Assembly (NCBI GenBank): GCA_018715685.1
Contig: DVLC01000033.1
Span: 1 to 37,768, forward strand
Source: Candidatus Cryptobacteroides merdipullorum
GTDB lineage: Bacteria; Bacteroidota; Bacteroidia; Bacteroidales; UBA932
DNA length: 37,768 nucleotides
Direction of reading: 5' to 3'
Shown: positions 22,740-32,671 of the stretch, one piece after another
How the letters are laid out: each line of letters opens with the position of its first letter
Position numbering within the stretch: position 1 is the stretch's first letter
Notes under the pieces: generated by a model
Seen by the model: only the letters and a program-made list of their open reading frames with translations
Told to the model about the DNA's origin: nothing
Database searches by the model: none
Translations under genes and position numbers: made by a program

Positions 22740-25700
22740 TGTATGTCCTCCTTGATTATGAGTTTGGGTTGTGCCTGCCTGTAGGCTTCGGTCTTGTCCA
22801 TGCCTCCCGCCACGAGTTCGGCCATGCGGGCGTTGGCTCTCCTGGCGGCGGCGGACTTGACCTCGCGGAATATGTTGCGCACTTCGCGGGCGTTGCCGAA
22901 GTCGAAGCTGCGGTTCGCATAGATGTCGGAGAATTTCCGGACGAGCAGCTGCTCGGCCTCCGGATCAAGGGTGTAGCCGCCTTTGCGGCAGTTGAGCCGG
23001 AAGATGTCCATGAGCTGCTCGGCGTTGTAGTCCTCGAAGTTGATGACCTTGTTGAAGCGCGACTTGAGTCCGGAGTTGGAGTCGAGGAACTGCTGCATCT
23101 CGCGGGTGTAGCCGGCGGCGATGCAGACGAACTTGCCCTTGCGGTCCTCGAGCAGCTTCAGAAGCTCGCTCACGCACTCGGTTCCGAAGTTGTCGTGCGG
23201 CCCCTGAATCAGCGAGTAGGCCTCGTCGATGAAGAGTATGGCACCCATGGCCTTGTTGACGACTTCGCGCGTCTTGGGCGCGGTCTGGCCGCTGTATCCG
23301 GCGACAAGGTCGCTGCGTGAGACTTCGATGACGTCGGGTCTCGGCAGCACGCCGAGCGAGTGGAGCATGCCTCCCATGAGACGGGCCACAGTGGTCTTTC
23401 CGGTGCCGGGATTGCCGAGGAAGAGGTAGTGGTCGCCGCTGATTCCCTTGAAGTCGGTGCCGTTGATTTCGGCTTCGAGTTTCTGCTGGCGGAGCTCCTC
23501 CATCATCAGGCGTATCTCCTCCTTGACTCCGTCGAGTCCGATGAGCGAGTTGAGTTCGGCCATGCACTCCTCCTCGCTGACCACCTTCGGCTCCTCGTAG
23601 GGGATGTCCTCGGGCAGTATGGTGAAGAAGCTTTCGCGCGTGACCTCGGCATCGGGCAGGGCGTTGACCCTCGTGCCCAGCATGCCGAGACACTGGTCGA
23701 GCATGTTGCGGGCCTCCCGGGCGTTGCCGAACGACTTGCCGGACTTCTCGGAGATGATCTTGCGGAAGGCGCTCAGGGCCTTCTCGAGCACGCCGTCGGC
23801 GAGCGTGTAGCCCTGGCTCTCGCAGTTGCGCCTGAATATCTCGGTAAGCTCTTCGGGGGTGTAGTCGTCGATGTTGATGCTGTGGGTGAAGCGGCTCTGG
23901 AAGCCCGGGTTGGCCTTCATCAGGTTGCCCATCTCGGCCTTGTAGCCCGCGCAGACGAGCACGAACTTGCCCCTGTCGTTCTCCATTCGGGTCATCAGGC
24001 GCTCAAGGGCCTTGAGACCTTCGCTGTCGTTGCACTGCCCCATGTCGTCGAAGGGCGCCAGGGTGTAGGCTTCGTCGAGGAAGAGCACTCCGCCCATGGC
24101 CTCGTTGACGGCCTTGTCCATCTCCTTGTCGGATTCGTTGGCGTAGCGGCCCACTATGTCCTTGCGGCTCTTCTCGATGACCCTGTCGGTGGAGCAGATG
24201 CCCATGGCCTTGAACAATTTGCCGAGCACTCTGGCGACCGAGGTCTTTCCGGTTCCGGGGTTGCCGGTCAGGATTATGTTCACGGGGCGTATCGTCGCCT
24301 TGCCGCCGAACTCCATGCGCCTGCGCTGGAAGCGCATCTCCTCGGCGAGGCTCCTGATGGCCGCCTTGACCGAACCCATGCCAACGAATTGGTCGAGCTC
24401 CTTCATGACCTGCTCCACGCTGATGTCCTCGCTCTCCTCGTCGCCAACTATGTCCCTCCATATCAGCAGGTTCTTCTGCTTCTCGTATTCGTCGCCGCGG
24501 AGGTCGGCTATCCTGTCGCCCTGTCTGGTGACGCAGCTGTCGAAAGTGTTGCGCACGGCCCTGGCGTTGCCGAAGGTGTCGGTGCGGGAGAGATACATGC
24601 GCTCGAAGTACTTGTCTATCTTGGACTCGCTCTCCTCGTCGAGCTGAAGCTTGTTCTTCTCGACCATGTTCATGAATATGGTCTTGAGCTCCTTGCCGTT
24701 GTAGTCCTTGAACTCTATCTTGCGCTTGAAGCGGGAGTCGAGGCCGGAGTTGGAGCGCAGGAAGCCGGTCATCTCGCGGGTGTAGCCGGCGATGATGCAG
24801 ATGAAGTCCCCGATTCTGTTCTCGAGGAAGGGGAGCAGGGTGTCTATGGCCTCCTGCCCGTACTTGTCGTCGTCGCTCTGCTTGAGCGAATAGGCCTCGT
24901 CGATGAAGAGTATGCCTCCCATCGCCTGGTTTATCACCTGCTCGGTCTTCTGGGCCGTGTCGCCCACATACTGCGACACGAGATCCTTACGGGTGACCTC
25001 CACGAGGTGGCCGCAGGGCAGCACCTGGAGGCTGTTGAGGATTTCGGCGAAGAGGCGGGCGATGGTGGTCTTTCCGGTGCCCGGGCCGCCGAGGAACACG
25101 AAATGCGACTTGAGCTTGACCTTGGCGACGGGGTTTTCGCGCTTCTCCCTCTTTATCTTGTTGATTATCGAGCGGATTTCGTCCTTGACCTCCTGAAGGC
25201 CCACGAAGGAGTCGAGCTTTGCGAATATCTCCTCCTCGGTGAGCTCCTTGAACGCTTCGTCGGGTATGTCGGCTTCTTCAAGCGGCCCGTTCTTGCCGCA
25301 GCGTTCGATTTTGTTGAGGGTGTAGGCTTCGGCGAGCCTGCATGCGAGCTTACCGTTCTCTCCGGACTCTCCGTCGCGGAATTTCTTCTTGAGCACGAGG
25401 CCGAGCTTCTTCTCCGCCCCGGGCGAGATGGCCGTCCTGAACTTGTCGGTGATGATGGAGGTGCAGAGCCGGGTGAGCTGGACATCGTTGAAGGGCAGCA
25501 GTCCGAAATTGAATTCGAAGAGCGACGACACATGCTTGTTGGCCCGGATATAGCCTCCGAAACCGTCTTCGAGGCCGCAGAGTATGACCACGGGCATCTC
25601 CTTGTCCTGACGCATCCTCGCGAACAGTTTGTCGAGGCCGTTCTTTCCGTCGCCCACGAGATCCTGGCAGTTCGTGACGAGCAGCACGCCTTTCTTGATT

Positions 25701-26104
25701 TTCGCGAGATTCTTGTCCAGGTCGCCGTTGAATCCGTCCCAGTCGGCCGCGTCGATCTGCTTGGGCGCGCGTCCGTCGGAAATCTTGTAGCGGAAGAGCA
25801 GCGAGCACAATTGGTCGGCCAGGTAGACCTTTCCCGTGCCGGCGGTGCCGGTGATCACGCAGTCGAGTCCCGGCCTCGTGGTGCCGCCGGAAAGCTGCAT
25901 GAATTCGGAGGCATGTTCGCAGCGCGCCGCGAAGCTTCTGAAGATGGGCAGAATGTTGTCCTTGGCTATGAAATCCGAGGCTTCGGGCAGGGAGGCTCCG
26001 TCAGGGGCGCCGTCCTGCGGGGCGGCTGCGAGCAGAGTGCCGCACCATTTGCAGTATTTTGCCTCGTTCCTGTTCGGCTTGTGGCAGTTCTGGCAGTCTT
26101 TCAT
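22736..26104 (-). CDS. Zinc-ribbon protein with one degenerate and three complete AAA modules
   Basis: The 1122-residue protein starts with a zinc ribbon (CQNC at 4-7, CKWC at 18-21). Four P-loop modules follow. The first has ITGTAGTGKVYL at 84-95 but no DE in its Walker B strand (LLVTNCQD), so it is probably inactive. The other three are CbbX/SpoVK-type and complete: Walker A at 339-347 (GGPGTGKTT), 614-622 (GNPGTGKTS) and 897-905 (GNPGTGKTT). Each has LF[IL]DEAY, a SGL/PGF-x-SRF Arg-finger segment, and a lid with FGNAR. Such ATPases remodel protein complexes as hexamers; three linked modules could give a dimer-of-trimers ring. It overlaps the kinase gene upstream and the short AAA gene downstream by 4 nt each. 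Confidence 0.9.
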   Translation of the reverse strand: MKDCQNCHKPNRNEAKYCKWCGTLLAAAPQDGAPDGASLPEASDFIAKDNILPIFRSFAARCEHASEFMQLSGGTTRPGLDCVITGTAGTGKVYLADQLCSLLFRYKISDGRAPKQIDAADWDGFNGDLDKNLAKIKKGVLLVTNCQDLVGDGKNGLDKLFARMRQDKEMPVVILCGLEDGFGGYIRANKHVSSLFEFNFGLLPFNDVQLTRLCTSIITDKFRTAISPGAEKKLGLVLKKKFRDGESGENGKLACRLAEAYTLNKIERCGKNGPLEEADIPDEAFKELTEEEIFAKLDSFVGLQEVKDEIRSIINKIKREKRENPVAKVKLKSHFVFLGGPGTGKTTIARLFAEILNSLQVLPCGHLVEVTRKDLVSQYVGDTAQKTEQVINQAMGGILFIDEAYSLKQSDDDKYGQEAIDTLLPFLENRIGDFICIIAGYTREMTGFLRSNSGLDSRFKRKIEFKDYNGKELKTIFMNMVEKNKLQLDEESESKIDKYFERMYLSRTDTFGNARAVRNTFDSCVTRQGDRIADLRGDEYEKQKNLLIWRDIVGDEESEDISVEQVMKELDQFVGMGSVKAAIRSLAEEMRFQRRRMEFGGKATIRPVNIILTGNPGTGKTSVARVLGKLFKAMGICSTDRVIEKSRKDIVGRYANESDKEMDKAVNEAMGGVLFLDEAYTLAPFDDMGQCNDSEGLKALERLMTRMENDRGKFVLVCAGYKAEMGNLMKANPGFQSRFTHSINIDDYTPEELTEIFRRNCESQGYTLADGVLEKALSAFRKIISEKSGKSFGNAREARNMLDQCLGMLGTRVNALPDAEVTRESFFTILPEDIPYEEPKVVSEEECMAELNSLIGLDGVKEEIRLMMEELRQQKLEAEINGTDFKGISGDHYLFLGNPGTGKTTVARLMGGMLHSLGVLPRPDVIEVSRSDLVAGYSGQTAPKTREVVNKAMGAILFIDEAYSLIQGPHDNFGTECVSELLKLLEDRKGKFVCIAAGYTREMQQFLDSNSGLKSRFNKVINFEDYNAEQLMDIFRLNCRKGGYTLDPEAEQLLVRKFSDIYANRSFDFGNAREVRNIFREVKSAAARRANARMAELVAGGMDKTEAYRQAQPKLIIKEDIQ

Positions 26105-29100
26105 CTGGATATTGTTTTAGGAACCGGAATGTCACTGAACATTATGTATCCCGCCTTCGTGCCTCCTTCGAGGCCTCTGGCAGGTATGGTGAGCAGTTCG
26201 AGTCGGCTCGCGTCGGGGCCCACATTGGAAAGCGTCACCGAGCATTCGGCGGTCTCTCCGGAGGGCAGAGCGAAGAATCCGCTCTTGCTGGAACTGTCTA
26301 TGGTGACGTCGGGTGCGCTTACCGAGATCTCTCCGTCCCTGAAACGATAGATTCTGCCTGCGTCATCCTCGGCTTCGATGCGGCCGGCGGTCTTCTGCAG
26401 GAGTATGGACGCCTTTATGTCGGGGGCTATCTCATGTTCCCCTCCGTTGGTGAGCCGGAAACGCACGAGCAGACTGTCCTCCGCTGTCCTGCGGCTGCTC
26501 AGGAATTCCACATGGAGATCCTTTGCCGAGCAGGTGGCCATGACTTCGTATTCATTGCCGTCGACGGTGACGGCCCTGGTGGTGACGGAAACGGACTCGG
26601 CTTCTTTCTCCGCCCGTTCTTTCTCCACAAGACCATAGGCCGCGGCGCCGTTGCCCATCAGGATGAAACCTGTGATGCATCCGAGTATGACCGGCCTGAT
26701 CTTCTCCTTGAGCGAATCCTTGTACTGCTCCTTGTAGAAGTCTTCGTTGGCGGCGACGGACGACTGGAAAGCTGACGCCGGGCTCTTGAACGCGTAGTGC
26801 AGGGGTTCGAGAATCAGCAGATCCTGGTCCGGTGTGCCGAGCGACCTGAGGCCCGAGGCTCCTTCGTTCGGCTGGAAGAGCCGGCTCAGGAAGTACCAGG
26901 CGAACAAGCCTGTGGCCGCGAGCGAGATGTAGGGCACGAGCCTATAGATGAACCATCGGCTCACGAAATACAGTATCAGCATGAAGAAGAAATAGGCAAA
27001 TATCGAGTAGAAGAACCCGAACACCCTGTCTTCGCTGAAGAACTGGCAGAGCAGCAGGCAGAAGACTATGGGGCCGAAGAGTATGAACACTTCCTTCTTG
27101 AGTCCGTAGTCCAGCCAGGGCATCTGGATGATTCCCAGCACCTGGGAGGCGATGCTGACGAAGAAGAACAGGGTGCAGATCACCGTGAAGATGTTCTGTA
27201 TGGTGCCCAGCGCGAGTATGGGCTGGGCTTTTCCGTCCTTCCTTATCGAGTTGCGGGCCTCGTTCCAGCGGCTGTACTCCCGGTTGTCGGGGTCGTAGCG
27301 GCCGAGTGTCTCCAGATATTGCTGGGTGAGTTTCTCGTAGGCGTACTTCGGCTTGAGGTCGGCGTGCGGGTTCTCCTGGTACTGTACGGCGACCCATGCG
27401 TGCAGGCTGCGGCTCCTGACGGCCTGCCTGATTTCGCTCTTCCAATCCTTGCCTTCCTTGCCCGAGCCGGAGAGGGACTTGAGTCCCGAGATGCCGCTCA
27501 CGGTCTCGGCACTGTTCCTGAAGCGGTACTCCGGGGTGAAGCCGAAGCCGGCGACGGTCTTCATTATCGCTATCTGAACGTCGTAGGGCCCGTATTTCTT
27601 GCTGTTGTCAGTGCTCTTGTAGTCGGTGCAGTACGCTGCCCACCTGTCCTGGGCGTCGAACCTGTTCCCCTTTGTCCTGAACGACTTCTGGACGTATGAG
27701 TCCTTCCAGGAGCCTCTGAACGACATTATTATGAGATCCACGAGGGATGCCTGGCAGATGTCCCTGTAGGGGTTGGTGCCGGAGGTCCAGTCGTTGTAGA
27801 GCCTGTCCCTGTCGCCTTCGAACTGCACGTAATAGGCGTTGAAGGCCATGTTGATGAGCTTGCCGAGTCCCTTGCCGGTCATCGCGTACCACGGATTCTT
27901 CGGGTCGGCGCAGAGGTTGAGGTCGGCGGCCGGGTTCAGTGTCTGGATTATATAGCGGTACAGCCTCTGGAAACCTTCGGACGAGTTCTGCTGCCTGAGT
28001 TTCTCCACCTTGGCGGCGTCGTCCGGCGAGAATGTGCGGAGCATCTCCACGAACGCGAGGGAGCAGATCCATTTCTTGTCTTCGTCGGAGACTATGCGGT
28101 GGTCCGAGAAGAATTTCAGCACCTCCGCCGGATTCTGGCAGCGGACCTCGGTGAACTTCGCTTCGTCCGCGCTCTTCTTGCCGTAGAAGGATCTGGTTAT
28201 ATCGGAGTCATGGACGGCCCATATCAGGGTGCTTCTAGCCTGGCCGAACTGGTCGGCGGCGGCAGCCTTGACCCTCTGGAAGATCCGGTCGGCCGCCTGC
28301 TTCCCCTCGCTGTGCCTGAGGTAGATGTAGACCGGATTGTCCGGGTCGGTGAGGTTGTTGTTGAAACTGTCCTCCGCGTTCAGCAGGGGGATTATGGTGT
28401 CGTGGGTCTTGCCCTTGCGGTCGTAGTACGGAAGATTGGGGTCGAGCACCAGCGCGGCGGCGTAGAGGCCGGCAGTCTGGTTCTTCGGGTATCTGGTCTC
28501 GATGATGTCGTTGAGCCTGATTTCGACTTCGGGCATCGACTTGCGCAGCCATTCGCAGACGCGCCCCTTGTAGAGGTAGGAGATTCCGAGCTCCTGGTCC
28601 TCCATCATGAATTTCGCGAGGTCGGCGGTGCTGCGCGCTATCTTGTTCTTGCTCGAATCGAAGACTATGTTCAGGGTGCCGAGGCTCTCTCCCACGGGCA
28701 CGTCCTCTCCGGAGAGCTTGCGCTGGATCTCGTCGAAACCCCAGCGGCTCTCCACGTCGTTGAGCAGCAGGCCGCGGACTATGGTGCGGAGCGGTTCGGG
28801 CATGGCCTTGGGCACGTCTATCTTGCCCTCCAGTTTGAGCTTCACGAGCTCGGTCTCCTTGCGCTTGAACGCGTCGGCGCCCACCCAGAGGGCCAGAGCC
28901 GTCATTCCGAGGGCGTAGTAGTCATAGGCGCGGGTCATTATCGCGTAGGTGGCGCCTCCGATTATCGACGCCTTGGTGTAGATTTCCGGAGCCGCGTAGA
29001 TAGGAGTGCGGTCCTGAAGGCTGTTCACGCTGCCGTCGGCGCCGAGTATGTCGGAGATGCCGAAGTCGGAGAGCAGCAGGAGGCAGTTGCTCTTGTCGGT

Positions 29101-29811
29101 GAACAGCAGGTTCTCGGGCTTTGTGTCCTTGTGGAGCACGCCCACCTTGTGGAGCTCGTTGAGGTTGCGGGCGGTCAGCGTGACTATCTGGAGTATCGCG
29201 TCGCCGTTGCCCTTGAAGTCCCAGGATGCCGTGGAGCCGTCCTCGCAGTATTCCATCAGCGTGAAGCTGCGCTTTTCCGAACCGATGGTGATGTTTCCGT
29301 AGCCGTAGATGTCGGTGACCGCCGCCTTCCCGCGCAGCTTCGTGAGCCTGCCTATGAGATCCTTGTTGAACTGATGCACCCCTCGGTAGAGTTTGAGAGC
29401 GTATTTCCGGCCTTCGCAGACCAGCACATAGACCTCGGCCTCGCCGCCGTTGCCTATGAGCTTGTCGATTTCGTAGGTCTTGCCGTGTATGGTGAGGGTC
29501 TTGCGCCGGGTGAGGTCGAAGGTGGCCTGTGGTGCCGGTCCGGACGCTGCCGGAGCCTGGGACGCCACGGCGGTCGCGCTCGCAACGGCCGTCATTCCGG
29601 CAACGCTGCCGTTCATGACCGCCGTCCCCTGTACATTGCCCGCGGTGACGGTTCCGCCAGGAGAGACGCCGGAAGCTATGGTGCCTCCGGAGCCGGGCGT
29701 GGGTGCGGTTATGGTTCCGCCTGTGTTGCCGCCGCTCTGCTGCGGCGTCGCGACCGTGCCTCCGGATGCCGGCGTGGAGCCGGCAGGGACCGTGTTGCTC
29801 GTATCTGTCAT
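26101..29811 (-). CDS. Membrane-anchored Ser/Thr protein kinase
   Basis: The 1236-residue protein has a low-complexity N-terminus (1-95) with repeated GGTV/GGTI motifs. A kinase domain (about 105-370) follows, with G-loop LIGNGGEAEVY, Lys140 (YALKLY), HKDTKPENLLF at 227-237, SDFGISD at 248-254 and YAAPEIY. A long middle region (380-860) of unknown family follows. Then come about four hydrophobic spans at roughly 865-985 (for example VICTLFFFVSIASQVLGII) and another near 1037 (LGCITGFILMGNGAAAYGL), and a C-terminal beta-rich domain probably outside the cytoplasm. All catalytic residues are present. The layout recalls YegI-like kinases of stress clusters, but the match is only general. It overlaps its neighbours on both sides by 4 nt. 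Confidence 0.85.
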   Translation of the reverse strand: MTDTSNTVPAGSTPASGGTVATPQQSGGNTGGTITAPTPGSGGTIASGVSPGGTVTAGNVQGTAVMNGSVAGMTAVASATAVASQAPAASGPAPQATFDLTRRKTLTIHGKTYEIDKLIGNGGEAEVYVLVCEGRKYALKLYRGVHQFNKDLIGRLTKLRGKAAVTDIYGYGNITIGSEKRSFTLMEYCEDGSTASWDFKGNGDAILQIVTLTARNLNELHKVGVLHKDTKPENLLFTDKSNCLLLLSDFGISDILGADGSVNSLQDRTPIYAAPEIYTKASIIGGATYAIMTRAYDYYALGMTALALWVGADAFKRKETELVKLKLEGKIDVPKAMPEPLRTIVRGLLLNDVESRWGFDEIQRKLSGEDVPVGESLGTLNIVFDSSKNKIARSTADLAKFMMEDQELGISYLYKGRVCEWLRKSMPEVEIRLNDIIETRYPKNQTAGLYAAALVLDPNLPYYDRKGKTHDTIIPLLNAEDSFNNNLTDPDNPVYIYLRHSEGKQAADRIFQRVKAAAADQFGQARSTLIWAVHDSDITRSFYGKKSADEAKFTEVRCQNPAEVLKFFSDHRIVSDEDKKWICSLAFVEMLRTFSPDDAAKVEKLRQQNSSEGFQRLYRYIIQTLNPAADLNLCADPKNPWYAMTGKGLGKLINMAFNAYYVQFEGDRDRLYNDWTSGTNPYRDICQASLVDLIIMSFRGSWKDSYVQKSFRTKGNRFDAQDRWAAYCTDYKSTDNSKKYGPYDVQIAIMKTVAGFGFTPEYRFRNSAETVSGISGLKSLSGSGKEGKDWKSEIRQAVRSRSLHAWVAVQYQENPHADLKPKYAYEKLTQQYLETLGRYDPDNREYSRWNEARNSIRKDGKAQPILALGTIQNIFTVICTLFFFVSIASQVLGIIQMPWLDYGLKKEVFILFGPIVFCLLLCQFFSEDRVFGFFYSIFAYFFFMLILYFVSRWFIYRLVPYISLAATGLFAWYFLSRLFQPNEGASGLRSLGTPDQDLLILEPLHYAFKSPASAFQSSVAANEDFYKEQYKDSLKEKIRPVILGCITGFILMGNGAAAYGLVEKERAEKEAESVSVTTRAVTVDGNEYEVMATCSAKDLHVEFLSSRRTAEDSLLVRFRLTNGGEHEIAPDIKASILLQKTAGRIEAEDDAGRIYRFRDGEISVSAPDVTIDSSSKSGFFALPSGETAECSVTLSNVGPDASRLELLTIPARGLEGGTKAGYIMFSDIPVPKTISR

Positions 29812-30692
29812 AGTTCTTTAGTTACAGTGATTGTTTTGTCTTCATATATCCATGTCCCGCCGTGCCAGGGTTCGCAGCACTCGCTCGGCTTGTTGTGCCA
29901 GCAGCCGCAGTAGTTGCAGACCCATGCGACGGGGTTGTTGCTCTTGACTTTCTGTATCACGGAGATCCTGCGGGCCGAATAGTAGTTGCGCTGCTCCTGC
30001 GGCGTCGATCCTGCGGGAGGCACCATGTGTTCGAGCGTGGAGTTGAGTTCGGCCTTCATCTTCTCGTATTCGGCCTGAAGCTCCGCCTTCGACTTGCGCT
30101 TCGACCTGGTCTTCGCGGGTGCGGCCTGCTGCTTCGGCGCGGGGTCAGGCCGCGCGGGTGCCGGGCCTCCGGATTGTACGGAAGCCAGCATCTCCTTGAG
30201 CCTCAATATGTCGGGAGGAAGCTCCCTTGCGGGTTTCGGTGATTCGCTCCCGTCGCCTCCGATGTCGATCAGTCCGCCTTCGGGTGTGTCGTCCATCAAT
30301 TGCTGGAGCTCGGCCATCCTGACTGCGAGTTCGGCGGCCTTGAGATAGACCGGATCCTTCTTCGCCCTTTCGACCTCCTTGCGGGCGGCCGGTGTCAGCG
30401 GTTCGTTGCAATTGCGGCAGTAGGCTCTCGCGTTTATGGTGCCGCAGCGCGGGCATACGACTCCTGCGCGGCTCATGCCGCATTCAGGGCAGAATTCTTC
30501 TCCGGGAGGTACTTCGGCGCCGCAGAAAGTGCAGTACGGGGCGAGCGGACGGCCGCAGTGGGGGCAGAACTCCTCGGTTCCCTTTATGATTTTTCCGCAG
30601 TACGGGCAGGCGTCGGACACCTGACGGACAAGTTCTTTCCCGGCGGTTCGTACCTGGGTCTTCTCTTTCTGTTTGAATAATTCCTGGGCCAT
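29808..30692 (-). CDS. Multi-zinc-ribbon protein, first gene of the signalling operon
   Basis: The start is the ATG at 30690-30692 (MAQELFKQKEKTQV); a longer frame to 30794 adds composition typical of non-coding leader. The 294-residue protein has three paired zinc ribbons in its first 100 residues (CPYC, CPHC, CTFC, CPEC, CPRC, CRNC). A charged middle with a basic Lys/Ala segment (TRSKRKSKAELQAEYEKM) may form a coiled coil. A last Cys/His/Trp-rich motif lies near the C-terminus (WVCNYCGCWHNK ... CCEPWHGG). It has no enzyme motif and probably acts as an assembly or adaptor protein. Its stop overlaps the kinase start by 4 nt. Zinc ribbons recur in the multi-AAA and FHA proteins of the same operon. 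Confidence 0.85.
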   Translation of the reverse strand: MAQELFKQKEKTQVRTAGKELVRQVSDACPYCGKIIKGTEEFCPHCGRPLAPYCTFCGAEVPPGEEFCPECGMSRAGVVCPRCGTINARAYCRNCNEPLTPAARKEVERAKKDPVYLKAAELAVRMAELQQLMDDTPEGGLIDIGGDGSESPKPARELPPDILRLKEMLASVQSGGPAPARPDPAPKQQAAPAKTRSKRKSKAELQAEYEKMKAELNSTLEHMVPPAGSTPQEQRNYYSARRISVIQKVKSNNPVAWVCNYCGCWHNKPSECCEPWHGGTWIYEDKTITVTKEL

Positions 30693-30724
30693 CGCTTCGG
30701 TGTGTCTGTGGTCATGAATCGGCC

Positions 30725-30741
30725 CCGGCCCTGCAGGCCGG
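30725..30741. promoter_or_regulatory. GC-rich hairpin in the operon leader
   Basis: CCGGCC at 30725-30730 pairs with GGCCGG at 30736-30741 around a 5-nt loop, about 35 nt upstream of the zinc-ribbon gene start. No T-run follows. It may influence the leader RNA of the minus-strand operon. I found no good -33/-7 promoter for that operon in the 30693-30856 gap. Confidence 0.3.
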
Positions 30742-30800
30742 AACAAAACAGAAGGCCGCTGCGTTTTTGTAAAAATCGGGCCGCCTTCGTGCATCTATCG

Positions 30801-30830
30801 TTCGCAATATACGAATTATTTCTAAATTTG
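30801..30830 (+). promoter_or_regulatory. Probable glnS promoter
   Basis: TAAATTTG at 30823-30830 matches the -7 consensus TAnnTTTG. A weak -33 element (TTCG at 30801-30804) lies 18 nt upstream. It is 27 nt before the glnS ATG at 30857. Confidence 0.5.
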
Positions 30831-30856
30831 CCACGCTTAACGAGTTGTCAATACAA

Positions 30857-32509
<1,653 letters not shown>

Positions 32510-32528
32510 TTTCGCGGCTATATATCAG

Positions 32529-32590
32529 AAGGCGGTTGTCTCCCGGCAGGCGGTGAATCTTGGAAAAGCCTGCCGGGAGACATCCGCCTT
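32529..32590 (+). terminator. Long hairpin after glnS, probable terminator
   Basis: Arms 32529-32551 and 32568-32590 pair, including a perfect 14-bp core (GTCTCCCGGCAGGC with its complement) and an outer AAGGCGG/CCGCCTT stem. It starts 20 nt after the glnS stop. There is no clean T-tract, only AT-rich sequence further on, so it could instead be a barrier hairpin or act with Rho. Confidence 0.6.
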
Positions 32591-32620
32591 CTGCCGCTTC
32601 AAAATCATTATTTATTGTGA

Positions 32621-32652
32621 TTGACGCGAACGATCCCCCCGATATATCTTTG
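32621..32652 (+). promoter_or_regulatory. Promoter of the TonB receptor operon
   Basis: TTG at 32621-32623 and TATCTTTG at 32645-32652 are separated by 21 nt, a good Bacteroidota -33/-7 pair, with the receptor ATG 19 nt downstream. Confidence 0.7.
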
Positions 32653-32671
32653 CACTCCTGTAGTGTAAGGC

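Noticed and set aside
23360-26350. Long plus-strand open frame opposite the multi-AAA gene
   Set aside because: The opposite frame encodes zinc ribbon and repeated Walker A/B motifs; this one has none and crosses into the next gene.
19177-30692. A classical Ter (tellurite/TerY) cluster
   Set aside because: Kinase, PP2C and a TerB-like domain are present, but there is no TerD/TerC protein and no vWA domain.
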